Origin: Parerythrobacter lacustris
GTDB taxonomy: Bacteria > Pseudomonadota > Alphaproteobacteria > Sphingomonadales > Sphingomonadaceae
Direction of reading: 5' to 3'
DNA length: 64,000 nucleotides
NCBI RefSeq assembly: GCF_024626475.1
Contig: NZ_JANKHH010000005.1
Coordinates: 62,001-126,000 of the forward strand
Below, one piece after another: positions 55,678 to 63,999 of the stretch. How positions within the stretch are numbered: the stretch's first letter is position 1; the number at the start of each line of letters is the position of its first letter. Under the pieces are notes generated by a model. The model did not search any database. It had not been told where the DNA came from and saw only the letters and a program-made list of their open reading frames with translations. Made by a program: the position numbers and the translations under genes.

Positions 55678-56511
55678 CTAGGCGCGTTCGAGCGAAATTC
55701 CAGCCGGAAATCGGCGCAACCGCAGTTGCTGCGCAAGCAACAGTCCGTCGCCGCCTGCCAGTCGCAGATCCGCCACGGCAGGCGATCCGCGTCGTTTGGC
55801 GAGCTTGCGGCCCTGCTCGTCGAGCAACAGCGGGTGATGGTGCCAGACCGGAAGCGCCAGGCCGAGCAGCGCCTGCAACAGGCGGTGCACATGGCTGGCA
55901 GTGAACAGGTCGCGCCCGCGGGTGACCAGGGTCACGCCATCCGCCGCATCGTCGAGTGTGGCGGCAAGGTGATAGCTCGCCGGTTCATCCTTGCGTACGA
56001 GAACCACATCTCCCAGCAGTTCGGGCCGCGCCGCCTGTTCGCCCGCCATTTCGTCGACCCACACGAGCGGCCCGGTGTAGCGCAAGGCCTCGGCGACATC
56101 TAGCCGCAGGACATGGGGCAGCGCCAAGTCGACCGCCCTGCCCTTGCAGGTGCCGGGATAGATCGGACCCTCCAGCCCCGCGACACGCGCCGCCGCAACG
56201 ATCTCGGTGCGGGTACAGACACAGCGATAGAGCAGGCCCTCGGACTCCAGTCGCACCGCTGCTTCGGCGTAGTCCGCCAAGCGGGTCGATTGCGCTGGCA
56301 CCTCCTCCCACTTCAGGCCGAGCCAAGCCAGGTCGGCGCGAAAGGCGTCGGGGAGCTCGGGCTGGCTGCGCGCGCCGTCGATATCCTCGATCCGGAGCAG
56401 GAACCGCCCACCGCGCGCCTGCGCCAGATCGTGCGCGACAATGGCGGCATAGGCGTGTCCGAGATGCAGCATCCCGTTGGGGCTGGGGGCGAAACGGGTA
56501 ACGATGCTCAT
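55678..56511 (-). CDS. gluQ: glutamyl-Q tRNA(Asp) synthetase
   Basis: The 277-residue product is a truncated glutamyl-tRNA synthetase: RFAPSPNGMLHLGHAYAA holds the HIGH-like motif (HLGH), LLRIEDIDGARSQP the glutamate site, and LAKRRGS the KMSKS-like loop. It lacks the anticodon-binding domain and glutamylates queuosine in tRNA-Asp. ATG at 56511. It leads the minus-strand run that includes the twin-TM gene. Confidence 0.94.
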   Translation of the reverse strand: MSIVTRFAPSPNGMLHLGHAYAAIVAHDLAQARGGRFLLRIEDIDGARSQPELPDAFRADLAWLGLKWEEVPAQSTRLADYAEAAVRLESEGLLYRCVCTRTEIVAAARVAGLEGPIYPGTCKGRAVDLALPHVLRLDVAEALRYTGPLVWVDEMAGEQAARPELLGDVVLVRKDEPASYHLAATLDDAADGVTLVTRGRDLFTASHVHRLLQALLGLALPVWHHHPLLLDEQGRKLAKRRGSPAVADLRLAGGDGLLLAQQLRLRRFPAGISLERA

Positions 56512-56645
56512 GGCTAGGGGTGCATGTCCGAGTATGAGTCCAAAATGCCGCAGTTCGCGGGATAAGCCTGTGGATAGGCTGTCTGTAACAGACTTGACGC
56601 GATTCTGCGCAAATGCACACTCGCCATCAATCGGGGAGAACGGAT

Positions 56646-57254
56646 TTGTTCAAGGCCGAACTGATCGAACGAGCCGCAACACTGCGAAGTAGCATGGAGG
56701 ATCCGACGCGCAATCTGGCGTCGTGCCCCTCCCTCGTCCTCAATGCGGACTATACCCCGCTCTCCTATTACCCGCTGAGCCTGTGGCCGTGGCAGACCGC
56801 GATCAAGGCGATCTTCCTCGACCGGGTCGATGTGATCGAAACCTACGACCGCGAGGTTCATTCGCCCAATCTCGACATGAAGATCCCCAGCGTCATCGCG
56901 CTCAAGCAATATGTGAAGCCCAGCGAGTTTCCCGCCTTCACCCGCTTCAACCTGTTCCTGCGCGACCGCTTCGCCTGCCAGTATTGCGGCGACACCCATC
57001 ACCTGACCTTCGACCATGTCGTTCCGCGCCGCCTGGGCGGCCGCACCACGTGGGAAAACATCGCCACCGCCTGCGCCCCCTGCAACATGAAGAAGGGCGG
57101 CCGCACGCCCAGGCAGGCGGGGATGCACCTCTACAACCAGCCGATCCGCCCGACCCACTGGCAACTGCAGCAACACGGCAAGCAGTTCCCGCCGGGCTAC
57201 CTGCACGAGACTTGGCGGGATTGGCTCTATTGGGACATCGAGCTGGAGGCGTAA
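56646..57254 (+). CDS. HNH endonuclease family protein
   Basis: The 202-residue product carries an HNH nuclease centre: FACQYCGDTHHLTFDHVVPR (CxxC, then DH of the catalytic His) and ENIATACAPCNMKKGGRTP (second CxxC and Asn). The N-terminal half, with LNADYTPLSYYPLSLWPWQ, is conserved in this widespread alphaproteobacterial housekeeping family, whose substrate is not known. TTG at 56646 is preferred because GGGGAG lies seven bases upstream; ATG 56613 and ATG 56694 are alternatives. Confidence 0.88.
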   Translation: MFKAELIERAATLRSSMEDPTRNLASCPSLVLNADYTPLSYYPLSLWPWQTAIKAIFLDRVDVIETYDREVHSPNLDMKIPSVIALKQYVKPSEFPAFTRFNLFLRDRFACQYCGDTHHLTFDHVVPRRLGGRTTWENIATACAPCNMKKGGRTPRQAGMHLYNQPIRPTHWQLQQHGKQFPPGYLHETWRDWLYWDIELEA

Positions 57255-57333
57255 GCGCCTTCGCGTCCCACTAAAGAAAAATGCGCCACCCGCAGGCAGC
57301 GCAGCCTTCTTGTCAGCAGACGGAGCGTCCGGC

Positions 57334-57468
57334 TCAGCAGTTGCCTTCCACGCCATCGGCGCAATCGCCGACAGACTCGACATCCTCGACGGCTCCGTCG
57401 ACGGTGTTGCAGGCGGTCATGAACATTGCAGTGCCGCTCAGGGCCAGCACGGTTAACAGCTTACGCAT
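57334..57468 (-). CDS. entericidin-like small lipoprotein
   Basis: The 44-residue product, found by hand, starts MRKLLTVLALSGTAMFMTAC with a lipobox ending at Cys20, then NTVDGAVEDVESVGDC. This is close to entericidin A/B (CNTVxGxGxDVxxxG). Two extra cysteines (Cys36, Cys44) near the end are uncommon and could form a disulfide. Entericidins are linked to envelope stress and lysis control. It stands alone between the HNH and kynU genes. Confidence 0.8.
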   Translation of the reverse strand: MRKLLTVLALSGTAMFMTACNTVDGAVEDVESVGDCADGVEGNC

Positions 57469-57607
57469 GGGCTTTCTCCTCGGGAGCGCTTGGAACTCTT
57501 CCATTGCTCGGGTAATGTTCCGGCAACGCCCGTACCGCTCGCCAAGTTCCAGAAAGTGCTGAAACCTCGCTTTAAATGCCTTTCCAGACGCGGGTGGAAG
57601 CTTCCGC

Positions 57608-58822
57608 TCAGGTCACCGCCGCGCGCTGCCTGAACTCTTCGCGCTGCCACGCGCCGCTCGCCAGAACCTCCGCCAGCGCCTCGATCGCGCGGGCGCAATC
57701 CGCAAAGCCGACATAGGCCGGTGCGAAGCCCAGCCGCAGCACGTCGGGCGCGCGGAAGTCGCCGATCACGCCGCGCGCGATTAGCGCCTGGGACAGCGCG
57801 TAAGCTTCCAGGTGACGGTAACTTAGCTGGCTCCCGCGCAAGGCCGGATCGGCAGGGCTGACGCATTCGAGCCCGGGGCAATGTTCCGCCATCGCAGCGC
57901 GGAAGAATTCGCTCAACGCGCGCGATTTGGCGACCAGCGGCTCGATCCCGATCTCCGCCATCAGCTCGACCCCGCATTCGAGCGCAGCCATCGCCAGCAC
58001 CGGCGGGGTGCCCGCCAGCAGGCGCGATACTCCGGGTGCGGGCGCGTACTCGTCGGAGAAGGCGAACGGCGCGGCGTGGCCCATCCAGCCACTGATCGGA
58101 TTGACCAGCGCTGCATGGTGCCGCTCGGCGACGAACGCATAGGCAGGCGCACCCGGCCCGCCGTTCAGATATTTGTAGCCGCAGCCAACCGCCATGTCGG
58201 CGTTGCAGGCACCCAGATCGACCGGCACCGCGCCGCCCGAATGCGACAGGTCCCACAGCACCAGCGCGCCTGCGGCATGCGCTGCCTCGGTCAGCGCGGC
58301 CATGTCGAACATTGCGCCGGTCTTGTAGTGGACATGGGTCAGCATCAGCAGCGCGACATTCTCGTCCAGCGCATCGACAATGCGATCGCGCGCGGCGAGC
58401 CGCTGCTCGGCCGGACTACCCTGCACCATGTAGATATCGGTCGGAAAATTCCCCGGTTCGCTCAGCACCACCGTGCGGCCGGGGCGCATGTGGAGCGCCG
58501 CGCCGATCAGCTTGGCGAGGTTGACCGAAACACTGTCACAGGCGATCACCTCATGCGGGCAAGCCCCGATCAGCGGGGCGATCTTGCCACCGACCCGCTG
58601 CGGCATGCCGATCCAGTCGGCGGTATTCCAGCTGCGGATCAGATCGCGGCCCCACTCGGCATCGACCACCTGCGCCAGCCGCTCGCGCGTCGACTTGGGG
58701 AGCGCCCCCAGTGAATTGCCGTCGAGGTAGATCACGCCGTCCGGCAGGTCGAACCGTTCGCGGAAACGCGCCAGCGGATCGGCTGCATCCAGTTCGATGG
58801 CCTTGTTGAGCAGCTCGCTCAT
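57608..58822 (-). CDS. kynU: kynureninase
   Basis: The 404-residue PLP enzyme has YLDGNSLGALPKSTRE at the N-terminus, the PLP-lysine in VGCGYKYLNGGPGAPAY (residue ~220), and LWDLSHSGGAVPVDL before it. It splits kynurenine into anthranilate and alanine in tryptophan degradation, using the pathway begun by kynA upstream. ATG at 58822 is chosen; longer starts fall in repeat locus C, which separates it from kynA by 268 bases. Confidence 0.95.
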   Translation of the reverse strand: MSELLNKAIELDAADPLARFRERFDLPDGVIYLDGNSLGALPKSTRERLAQVVDAEWGRDLIRSWNTADWIGMPQRVGGKIAPLIGACPHEVIACDSVSVNLAKLIGAALHMRPGRTVVLSEPGNFPTDIYMVQGSPAEQRLAARDRIVDALDENVALLMLTHVHYKTGAMFDMAALTEAAHAAGALVLWDLSHSGGAVPVDLGACNADMAVGCGYKYLNGGPGAPAYAFVAERHHAALVNPISGWMGHAAPFAFSDEYAPAPGVSRLLAGTPPVLAMAALECGVELMAEIGIEPLVAKSRALSEFFRAAMAEHCPGLECVSPADPALRGSQLSYRHLEAYALSQALIARGVIGDFRAPDVLRLGFAPAYVGFADCARAIEALAEVLASGAWQREEFRQRAAVT

Positions 58823-58847
58823 CGTGCCGCACCTTGGTGATTTCGAT

Positions 58848-59069
58848 TCGCGCGGAGACGCGGAGACGCGGAGAAGAAAGCAATTTGCGCTCGCAAAGGC
58901 GCGAAGGCGCAAAGGAGGCGTGTAGGCGGCGAAGCCGCGCCAAGAATCTCGGTCAGCATCTGGACGGTCGGCAGATTGTCTTGGTGCCGCTTCGCGGCAA
59001 TTTCTCTTTGCGCCTTTGCGACTTTGCGAGCGCACGAAAGACCTCCGCCTCTTCGCGTCTCCGTGTGAG
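58848..59069. repeat. octamer inverted-repeat element, locus C
   Basis: Left arm: three CGCGGAGA octamers (58851-58874), then GCAATTTGCGCTCGCAAAGG with CGCAAAGG/CGCGAAGG/CGCAAAGG (to 58918). The right arm (59000-59069) holds the inverse: CTTTGCGCCTTTGCGACTTTGCG and CTCTTCGCGTCTCCGTGTG. Short GGCGGC-GAA-GCCGCGCC and TGCCGC-TTC-GCGGCA hairpins lie between. All octamers fit CRCNRAGR. It occupies the kynA-kynU gap. Confidence 0.88.
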
Positions 59070-59090
59070 CATACCTCTGAAGTGTCCCGC

Positions 59091-59882
59091 TCATATCGCC
59101 GTCCGCACGCTCAGCAGTTCGGGGAAGAACGCCTGCTTGAGCACCCCCTCGAGATAGGGCACGCCCGGCGTCCCCCCGGTGCCGCGCTTGAAGCCGATGA
59201 TGCGTTCGACCGTCTTGAGATGGCCGAAGCGCCAGCGCTGGAAATGGTACTCGAGATCGACCAGCTTCTCGGCCAGTTCGTACAGATCCCAGTGCTCCTT
59301 CGGGTCGCGGTAGATTTCGGCCCATGCCGCTTCGACTTGCGCGCTGTGCTGCCACAACACGCCGACGTCGCGATCCAGCACATCCTGCGGGATATCGAAC
59401 CCACGCCTGGCGATCAGACGCACGGTCTCATCGTAGATGCTCGGCCGGGCGAGTTCCGCATGCAGCGCCTGCGCGGTCGCCGGTTCCGATTTGTGCAGCG
59501 ATGCCATGTCGGCGTTACGCCCGCCGAGGAGGAATTCCATCATCCGGTACTGCGCGCTCTGGAACCCGCTCGACCGGCCCAGATGCGGGCGGATGGTCGA
59601 ATAATCGTGCGGGGTCATGGTGCTCAGCACGTCCCAGCTCTGGATAAGCTGCCCCTGCGCACGGGCAACGCGGGCGAGCATCTTGAATGCCGGGCGCAGA
59701 CGATCTTCAGCGATATGCCGCCGCGCCTCCACCAGTTCATGCAGGCACAGCTTGAGCCACAGCTCGCTCGCCTGATGGACAATGATGAACAGCATCTCGT
59801 CATGCGCGCCCGAGGCCGGATGCTGTGCCGCAAGGATGCGATCGAGGTCGAGGTAGCTCGCGTAGGTAACGTTCTGCGCCAT
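59091..59882 (-). CDS. kynA: tryptophan 2,3-dioxygenase
   Basis: The 263-residue heme enzyme fits TDO: DEMLFIIVHQASELWLKL holds the distal histidine and substrate arginine region, and RWRFGHLKTVERIIGFKRGTGGT carries the heme-ligand histidine and the GTGGT substrate loop. It opens tryptophan to N-formylkynurenine, feeding KynU. ATG at 59882. No kynB (formamidase) is in the window. Confidence 0.96.
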   Translation of the reverse strand: MAQNVTYASYLDLDRILAAQHPASGAHDEMLFIIVHQASELWLKLCLHELVEARRHIAEDRLRPAFKMLARVARAQGQLIQSWDVLSTMTPHDYSTIRPHLGRSSGFQSAQYRMMEFLLGGRNADMASLHKSEPATAQALHAELARPSIYDETVRLIARRGFDIPQDVLDRDVGVLWQHSAQVEAAWAEIYRDPKEHWDLYELAEKLVDLEYHFQRWRFGHLKTVERIIGFKRGTGGTPGVPYLEGVLKQAFFPELLSVRTAI

Positions 59883-59917
59883 GGCCCTGCCCTAGCGCGA
59901 TGCGGTCTCGTTTGAAA

Positions 59918-60334
59918 CTACTGCTCGATGATGCGCGTCGCCGGGTGGTGTTTGTCGAGGTGTTTTTTTACGATCTTCAGGTTGCGCGTGTTGGAGCGAA
60001 ACAGGAAATCCGCCGCATCGCCCACCAACGGCACCGCGCCGAGCAGCGCGTCGAAACCGACGTTGCCCGCCATGCGCCACAGCTTCCATTTGGGCATGTC
60101 GAGGTTGCGCGCTTCCCATATGATATAGGCCCCCATCGCGGTGGTCACGATATCGCCCAGCACCGGCACCAGTCCGACCAGCGAGTCGAGCCCGACCGGA
60201 AAATTGACTCCGGGGATGCGGAAGCTGCGTTCGAGCAGAATTTCCATCGCCTCGATCCGCTTGCGGACCGAATGCGGATCGGTCCCGGTCGGCAGTTCGA
60301 AACCCATGACCTGGGTCGGTTGCGGTGCGGGCAT
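59918..60334 (-). CDS. DUF4112 membrane protein
   Basis: The 138-residue product contains the DUF4112 core: RSFRIPGVNFPVGLDSLVGLVPVLGDIV, then GNVGFDALLGAVPLVGDAADFLF with paired PVLGD/PLVGD motifs. It probably has two membrane helices. Function unknown. The ATG at 60334 has a near-perfect AGGAGGT Shine-Dalgarno, which rules out the in-frame TTG at 60355. Confidence 0.88.
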   Translation of the reverse strand: MPAPQPTQVMGFELPTGTDPHSVRKRIEAMEILLERSFRIPGVNFPVGLDSLVGLVPVLGDIVTTAMGAYIIWEARNLDMPKWKLWRMAGNVGFDALLGAVPLVGDAADFLFRSNTRNLKIVKKHLDKHHPATRIIEQ

Positions 60335-60370
60335 AGCTACCTCCTGCTCCGCCAAAAGTGGCGTACTGCG

Positions 60371-61846
60371 TTAGTTGGGTCGTTCGGCGAGCGGAAACAA
60401 GGGATGGAAGCCGGTGGCGTTGGCCTCGAACCCGTCGACCCCGCCGCGCACGAGCGACCAGCGTACCGGAGCGCCGAGGGGGATGTAGACGTTCTTCGCA
60501 AGGAGGATTGTTTCCGCGTCGGCCAGCAGCTTTTCCCGCTCCGCCGCGTCAGGTTCGCGCAGCGCGGCGATCACCGCAAGATCCGCGTCGCGCGAGCACA
60601 GCGCGCCGAAGACGAGGCAGTTGAACTGGTTGAGAAACCAGCGCCTGTCGGCATAGCGCGCGACCGAATCAAGCAGTTCGAGATCGGCCTTGGCTCTGTC
60701 ATCGACCCTCACCAGAGTGACCCCGATCTTGCTGAAATCCTCCGCCAAAGCCCTGAAGACGCGATCCGAGCCGGGACCGGACGGCAGCGCGATTGCAATC
60801 CGCGGGTCCACTCCCGATCCGGACACCCAATTCGAAATCCGCCGGGCGGCCTCGGCCTGACGTTCCTCCACCGTCAGCGCGCTCCACCGTTCTTCGGGCG
60901 GCATCTCGCCGGCTGCTCCGAGCATCGGGACAATTCGGGTCGATTGCTGCCACTGGCCGAGATTGAGCGCTTCGAACAGCTTACCCCGATCGATCGCCAT
61001 CGCAACCGCCTCGCGCTCGAACTCGCTTTGGAGCACACCTCGGGCGCGCACGACCTTGAGCCCGAGCAACCCGGTAACCCCGTCGACCCGGATCGAGCCG
61101 CGCGACAATGGACCGAGATCGGCCAAGGGCAGGTTCTGAATCCGCCCGTTGAACACCGCATCGGCCTCGCCGGCCTTGAACGCTTCGATCGCTGCCTCGA
61201 CCGGATAGGTACGCACCTTGACCGGTCGTACCGTCTCCTTCCAGTCTTCGATCATCGGCTGCCCGCGCCGGTCGGGCGGCAGGGCGCTAAGCGCCACTTC
61301 GCCCCCGTCGTAGCGAGCGGCCATCGGGCCGACGCCCCGGTTGCTCTGGGTCAGACCCAGCTCGGGCTGGGCGAGCAGCGCAAGGAACTGCGACATCGGG
61401 TGTTCGAGACGGATTTCGATGACCCGCCCCGCCATGGCGCGAACCTCGGCGATAATCCTGAGGTCGAGCCCGAGGGACGTCCCTTCGAGGCGTCCGATAG
61501 CGCGGTCGAGCTCGCGCTTGACAGTTTCGGCGGAAAGATCGCTGCCATCGGGCCAGTCGCTGTCGCGCAGACGAAAAATGTAGCTAAGCCCGTCGTCGGT
61601 GACGATCCAGCGTTCGGCGACCGCAGGGACAACCTGGCCACTTGCATCCAGCGTGACCAGGCCTTCTGCAGTCGCTTCGCGCACGTGTTGCGCTGCCGGC
61701 GACAGACGCACACCGGTCTGGCGCAATTCGGCAGCGGTCCCGATGAAGGCGACATCGACATCGTCTTCGCCCTCGCCGAACAGGCTGCAGGACGCGAGTG
61801 CCGGTAACAGGATGCAGCAAAGGACAAGGCGACAGATCGGAGCCAT
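60371..61846 (-). CDS. family 5 peptide/nickel-type substrate-binding lipoprotein
   Basis: The 491-residue product has a lipoprotein signal (MAPICRLVLCCILLPALASC, lipobox ending at Cys20) and an SBP_bac_5 fold: ATAEGLVTLDASGQVVPAVAERW, then YIFRLRDSDWPDGSDLSAETVKREL. These proteins deliver peptides or other solutes to an ABC importer, but none is encoded alongside. The substrate is unknown. ATG at 61846 begins the signal peptide; longer starts do not fit. The PilZ gene lies 46 bases upstream on the same strand. Confidence 0.87.
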   Translation of the reverse strand: MAPICRLVLCCILLPALASCSLFGEGEDDVDVAFIGTAAELRQTGVRLSPAAQHVREATAEGLVTLDASGQVVPAVAERWIVTDDGLSYIFRLRDSDWPDGSDLSAETVKRELDRAIGRLEGTSLGLDLRIIAEVRAMAGRVIEIRLEHPMSQFLALLAQPELGLTQSNRGVGPMAARYDGGEVALSALPPDRRGQPMIEDWKETVRPVKVRTYPVEAAIEAFKAGEADAVFNGRIQNLPLADLGPLSRGSIRVDGVTGLLGLKVVRARGVLQSEFEREAVAMAIDRGKLFEALNLGQWQQSTRIVPMLGAAGEMPPEERWSALTVEERQAEAARRISNWVSGSGVDPRIAIALPSGPGSDRVFRALAEDFSKIGVTLVRVDDRAKADLELLDSVARYADRRWFLNQFNCLVFGALCSRDADLAVIAALREPDAAEREKLLADAETILLAKNVYIPLGAPVRWSLVRGGVDGFEANATGFHPLFPLAERPN

Positions 61847-61892
61847 CGCACCCCGACTAGCAGCTTGCGTCCGAACGGTCAGCGGGAAAGAA

Positions 61893-62273
61893 TCAGAGCT
61901 TGCGCAACCGGTCGTTTTCGAGCCCCGCTCCCGGCGCCAGCGCCGATGCATAGCGGGTAAAGCGAGGCGGCTCATAGGCGCCCTGAGATTGCTCAGGTGC
62001 CCGCGCGACTTTCGGATCGATCTCTTCGGCAAAGGCGATGCCGAAGCGCGAATCCTGGACCCAGGCAACGGTGCCCTCGACCCAGCCGATGTTGCGCAAC
62101 TTGACTGCGATCTGCGCCCCGCGTTCGACGCGGGCGGAACCTTCCGCCATCATACCGCCGGCCGACAGGTTGCGCACCTTGACGCGGTCGCCGGTTTCGA
62201 ACCCGCCGATCCGCAGATCGGCCAGCAGGAACAGGCTGTCACGCGAGATGTGTCGGGTATCGATAGCGGACAT
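61893..62273 (-). CDS. PilZ domain protein
   Basis: The 126-residue product resembles a single PilZ domain: DRVKVRNLSAGGMMAEG holds a NxSxxG motif (c-di-GMP contact), and the end of the core has GTVAWVQDSRFGIAF. The upstream RxxxR motif is only partly recognisable (DTRHISRDSLFLLAD). It may bind cyclic di-GMP. ATG at 62273 is chosen; an upstream start at 62345 would add an unrelated stretch. Confidence 0.78.
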   Translation of the reverse strand: MSAIDTRHISRDSLFLLADLRIGGFETGDRVKVRNLSAGGMMAEGSARVERGAQIAVKLRNIGWVEGTVAWVQDSRFGIAFAEEIDPKVARAPEQSQGAYEPPRFTRYASALAPGAGLENDRLRKL

Positions 62274-62411
62274 CGCGGCCAAAATTCCTTCGTTCGAACA
62301 AAACCAGCTTCGCACGCACCGGTGCGCATGCCCGGATTCATACACCCGAATTGGCTAATGAAGCTTTAAACGAGAAAGCCGCAAAGGCCCTCCGGACCGA
62401 CCAGGAAATGC

Positions 62412-62870
62412 CTAATCGTCGCGCGAGATTTTCTCGCGCCGTTCATGCGCCTCCTGCGCTTCGACCGTCATGGTCGCGACCGGGCGGGCGATCAGCCGGC
62501 GCAGGCCAATCGGGTCGCCGGTTACCTCGCAGAACCCGTATTCGCCAGCATCGATCCGGCGCAACGCGGCGTCGATCTTGGCGGTCAGTTTGCGCTGCCG
62601 GTCGCGCGTGCGCAGTTCGATGCTCCAGTCGGTCTCGCTCGAGGCACGGTCATTGAGATCGGGCTCGCGGATCGGGCCATCCTGCAGCGATTGCAGCGTG
62701 GCGGAAGATGCCGACTGGATCGACTTTTTCCATTCGAGCAGCAGCATGCGAAAATAATTCAGCTGCGTCTCGCTCATGTATTCTTCGTCGTCCGAGGGAA
62801 CATAGCCGGGTTCGAGCGCGGCCTTTACGTTTTTGAGCGCATCGGAGTCTTCGAATGCAGCTGTCGCCAT
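62412..62870 (-). CDS. dksA: RNA polymerase-binding factor DksA, single-cysteine type
   Basis: The 152-residue product has the DksA coiled coil (ETQLNYFRMLLLEWKKSI, with DLNDRASSETD loop acidic residues) and a degenerate C-terminal zinc finger, YGFCEVTGDPIGLRRLIARP, holding only Cys114; the other three ligand positions are Thr and Ala. Such single-cysteine DksA proteins are typical of alphaproteobacteria and may respond to redox state. It works with ppGpp at RNA polymerase. ATG at 62870. Confidence 0.93.
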   Translation of the reverse strand: MATAAFEDSDALKNVKAALEPGYVPSDDEEYMSETQLNYFRMLLLEWKKSIQSASSATLQSLQDGPIREPDLNDRASSETDWSIELRTRDRQRKLTAKIDAALRRIDAGEYGFCEVTGDPIGLRRLIARPVATMTVEAQEAHERREKISRDD

Positions 62871-63063
62871 ATGGTCCTCGATACCCTATCGTAATCGTTT
62901 CAACGATTTGCGTGACACCTTGCCGGTGTGATCCGGTCTCTCGGCCCTCCGCTTTGGGCGGGCCTATAGAAGTGGGCACCCCCCCGCACAAGCGGCAATC
63001 TAGGGGTCGGCCCTTATGCTCCACAAACTTAAGCCGAGCCGAACAGAATGCAGTGCGGCGACG

Positions 63064-63094
63064 GATTCTGCGCACCGAGTTAACCATTTGTTGA
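63064..63094 (+). promoter_or_regulatory. CtrA-type box with GANTC site
   Basis: TTAA-CCATTTG-TTGA (63080-63094) matches the CtrA box TTAA-N7-TTAA at 7 of 8 key bases, and GATTC (63064-63068) is a CcrM-type site 12 bases before it. It lies 67 bases upstream of the Sel1 gene and suggests cell-cycle control. Confidence 0.5.
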
Positions 63095-63160
63095 CCATGT
63101 TCTGCGGAAAACCCGGATCAAGCGACGGCAGGGGGCCTTCGCGAGCATGGGGGTACAACA

Positions 63161-63490
63161 ATGAAACTCACTCCGATCGAAGGCGGGATAGCGACCCGGC
63201 CCGATGTCCACACCGCGGACCTGCTGGTGGCGCAGTGTCTCGCCGCCGCAGCCCAAGGCTGCGTCAACGCCTATTTCGACCTTGGGGTCGCTTACTCGAC
63301 CGGCAGTCACGGCGCGCCGTGCGACCTGATCGAAGCGCATAAATGGTTCAACCTCGCCGCCTCGAAAGGTCACGAGGAGGCGAGCTGGTGCCGCGCCGAT
63401 GTGTCGGACGAAATGACCGCCCGCGAGATCGCCGAGGCCCAGCGCCGCGCGCGCCAATGGCTGAACGATACGGCCCGCAAAGTCGCCTAG
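63161..63490 (+). CDS. Sel1-like repeat protein
   Basis: The 109-residue product has a Sel1-type helical repeat: CLAAAAQGCVNAYFDLGVAY and then DLIEAHKWFNLAASKGHEEAS (AHKWFxLAAxxGHxxA). Such domains bind other proteins, often in envelope or cell-cycle processes. No signal peptide is seen. Upstream lies a CtrA-type box. It converges with the GNAT-like gene, sharing a CTAG. Confidence 0.8.
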   Translation: MKLTPIEGGIATRPDVHTADLLVAQCLAAAAQGCVNAYFDLGVAYSTGSHGAPCDLIEAHKWFNLAASKGHEEASWCRADVSDEMTAREIAEAQRRARQWLNDTARKVA

Positions 63491-63999
63491 GCCTTCCTGA
63501 ACGGCGTTCGCGTCTCGAGGAAGTTGCGGTCCTGCGCCACGCCATGGCGCTCGCGGTCGAGGAAATCGCTCACCGCCTCGCGGAAGCCCGGATCGGCGAT
63601 CCAGTGCGCCGACCACGTCTCGACCGGTTCGTAACCGCGCGCCAGCTTATGGCCGCCCTGCGCCCCCGCCTCGACCCGCGCCAGACCGAGTTCGATCGCG
63701 GCATCTATCGCCTGATAATAACACAGCTCGAAATGCAGGAACGGCTTGTCGCGGCTGCACCCCCAATAGCGGCCATAGAGCGCATCGGGCCCGATAAAAT
63801 TCAGCGCCCCGGCAAACGGCTCGCCATCATCCAGCGCAAGCACCAGCAGCAACCGGTCTCCCATCCGCTCGCCGAACAGGTCGAACGCCTCGCGGGTGAG
63901 GTAGGGCGAGCCCCATTTGCGCGCGCCGGTGTCCTGATAGAACAGCCAGAACGCATCCCAATGCTCGGGCCGGATCGCATCCCCGGTCAGACAAACGAT
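63487..63999 (-). CDS. GNAT/FemAB-like acyltransferase (DUF482), start outside window
   Basis: The frame stays open to the right edge, so only the C-terminal 170 residues are seen; the ATG at 63864 is internal. FWLFYQDTGARKWGSPYLT, ALNFIGPDALYGRYWGCS and FELCYYQAIDAAIELGL match the DUF482 peptidoglycan-associated GNAT-like family. The substrate is not known. Confidence 0.85.
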   Translation of the reverse strand: MVCLTGDAIRPEHWDAFWLFYQDTGARKWGSPYLTREAFDLFGERMGDRLLLVLALDDGEPFAGALNFIGPDALYGRYWGCSRDKPFLHFELCYYQAIDAAIELGLARVEAGAQGGHKLARGYEPVETWSAHWIADPGFREAVSDFLDRERHGVAQDRNFLETRTPFRKA

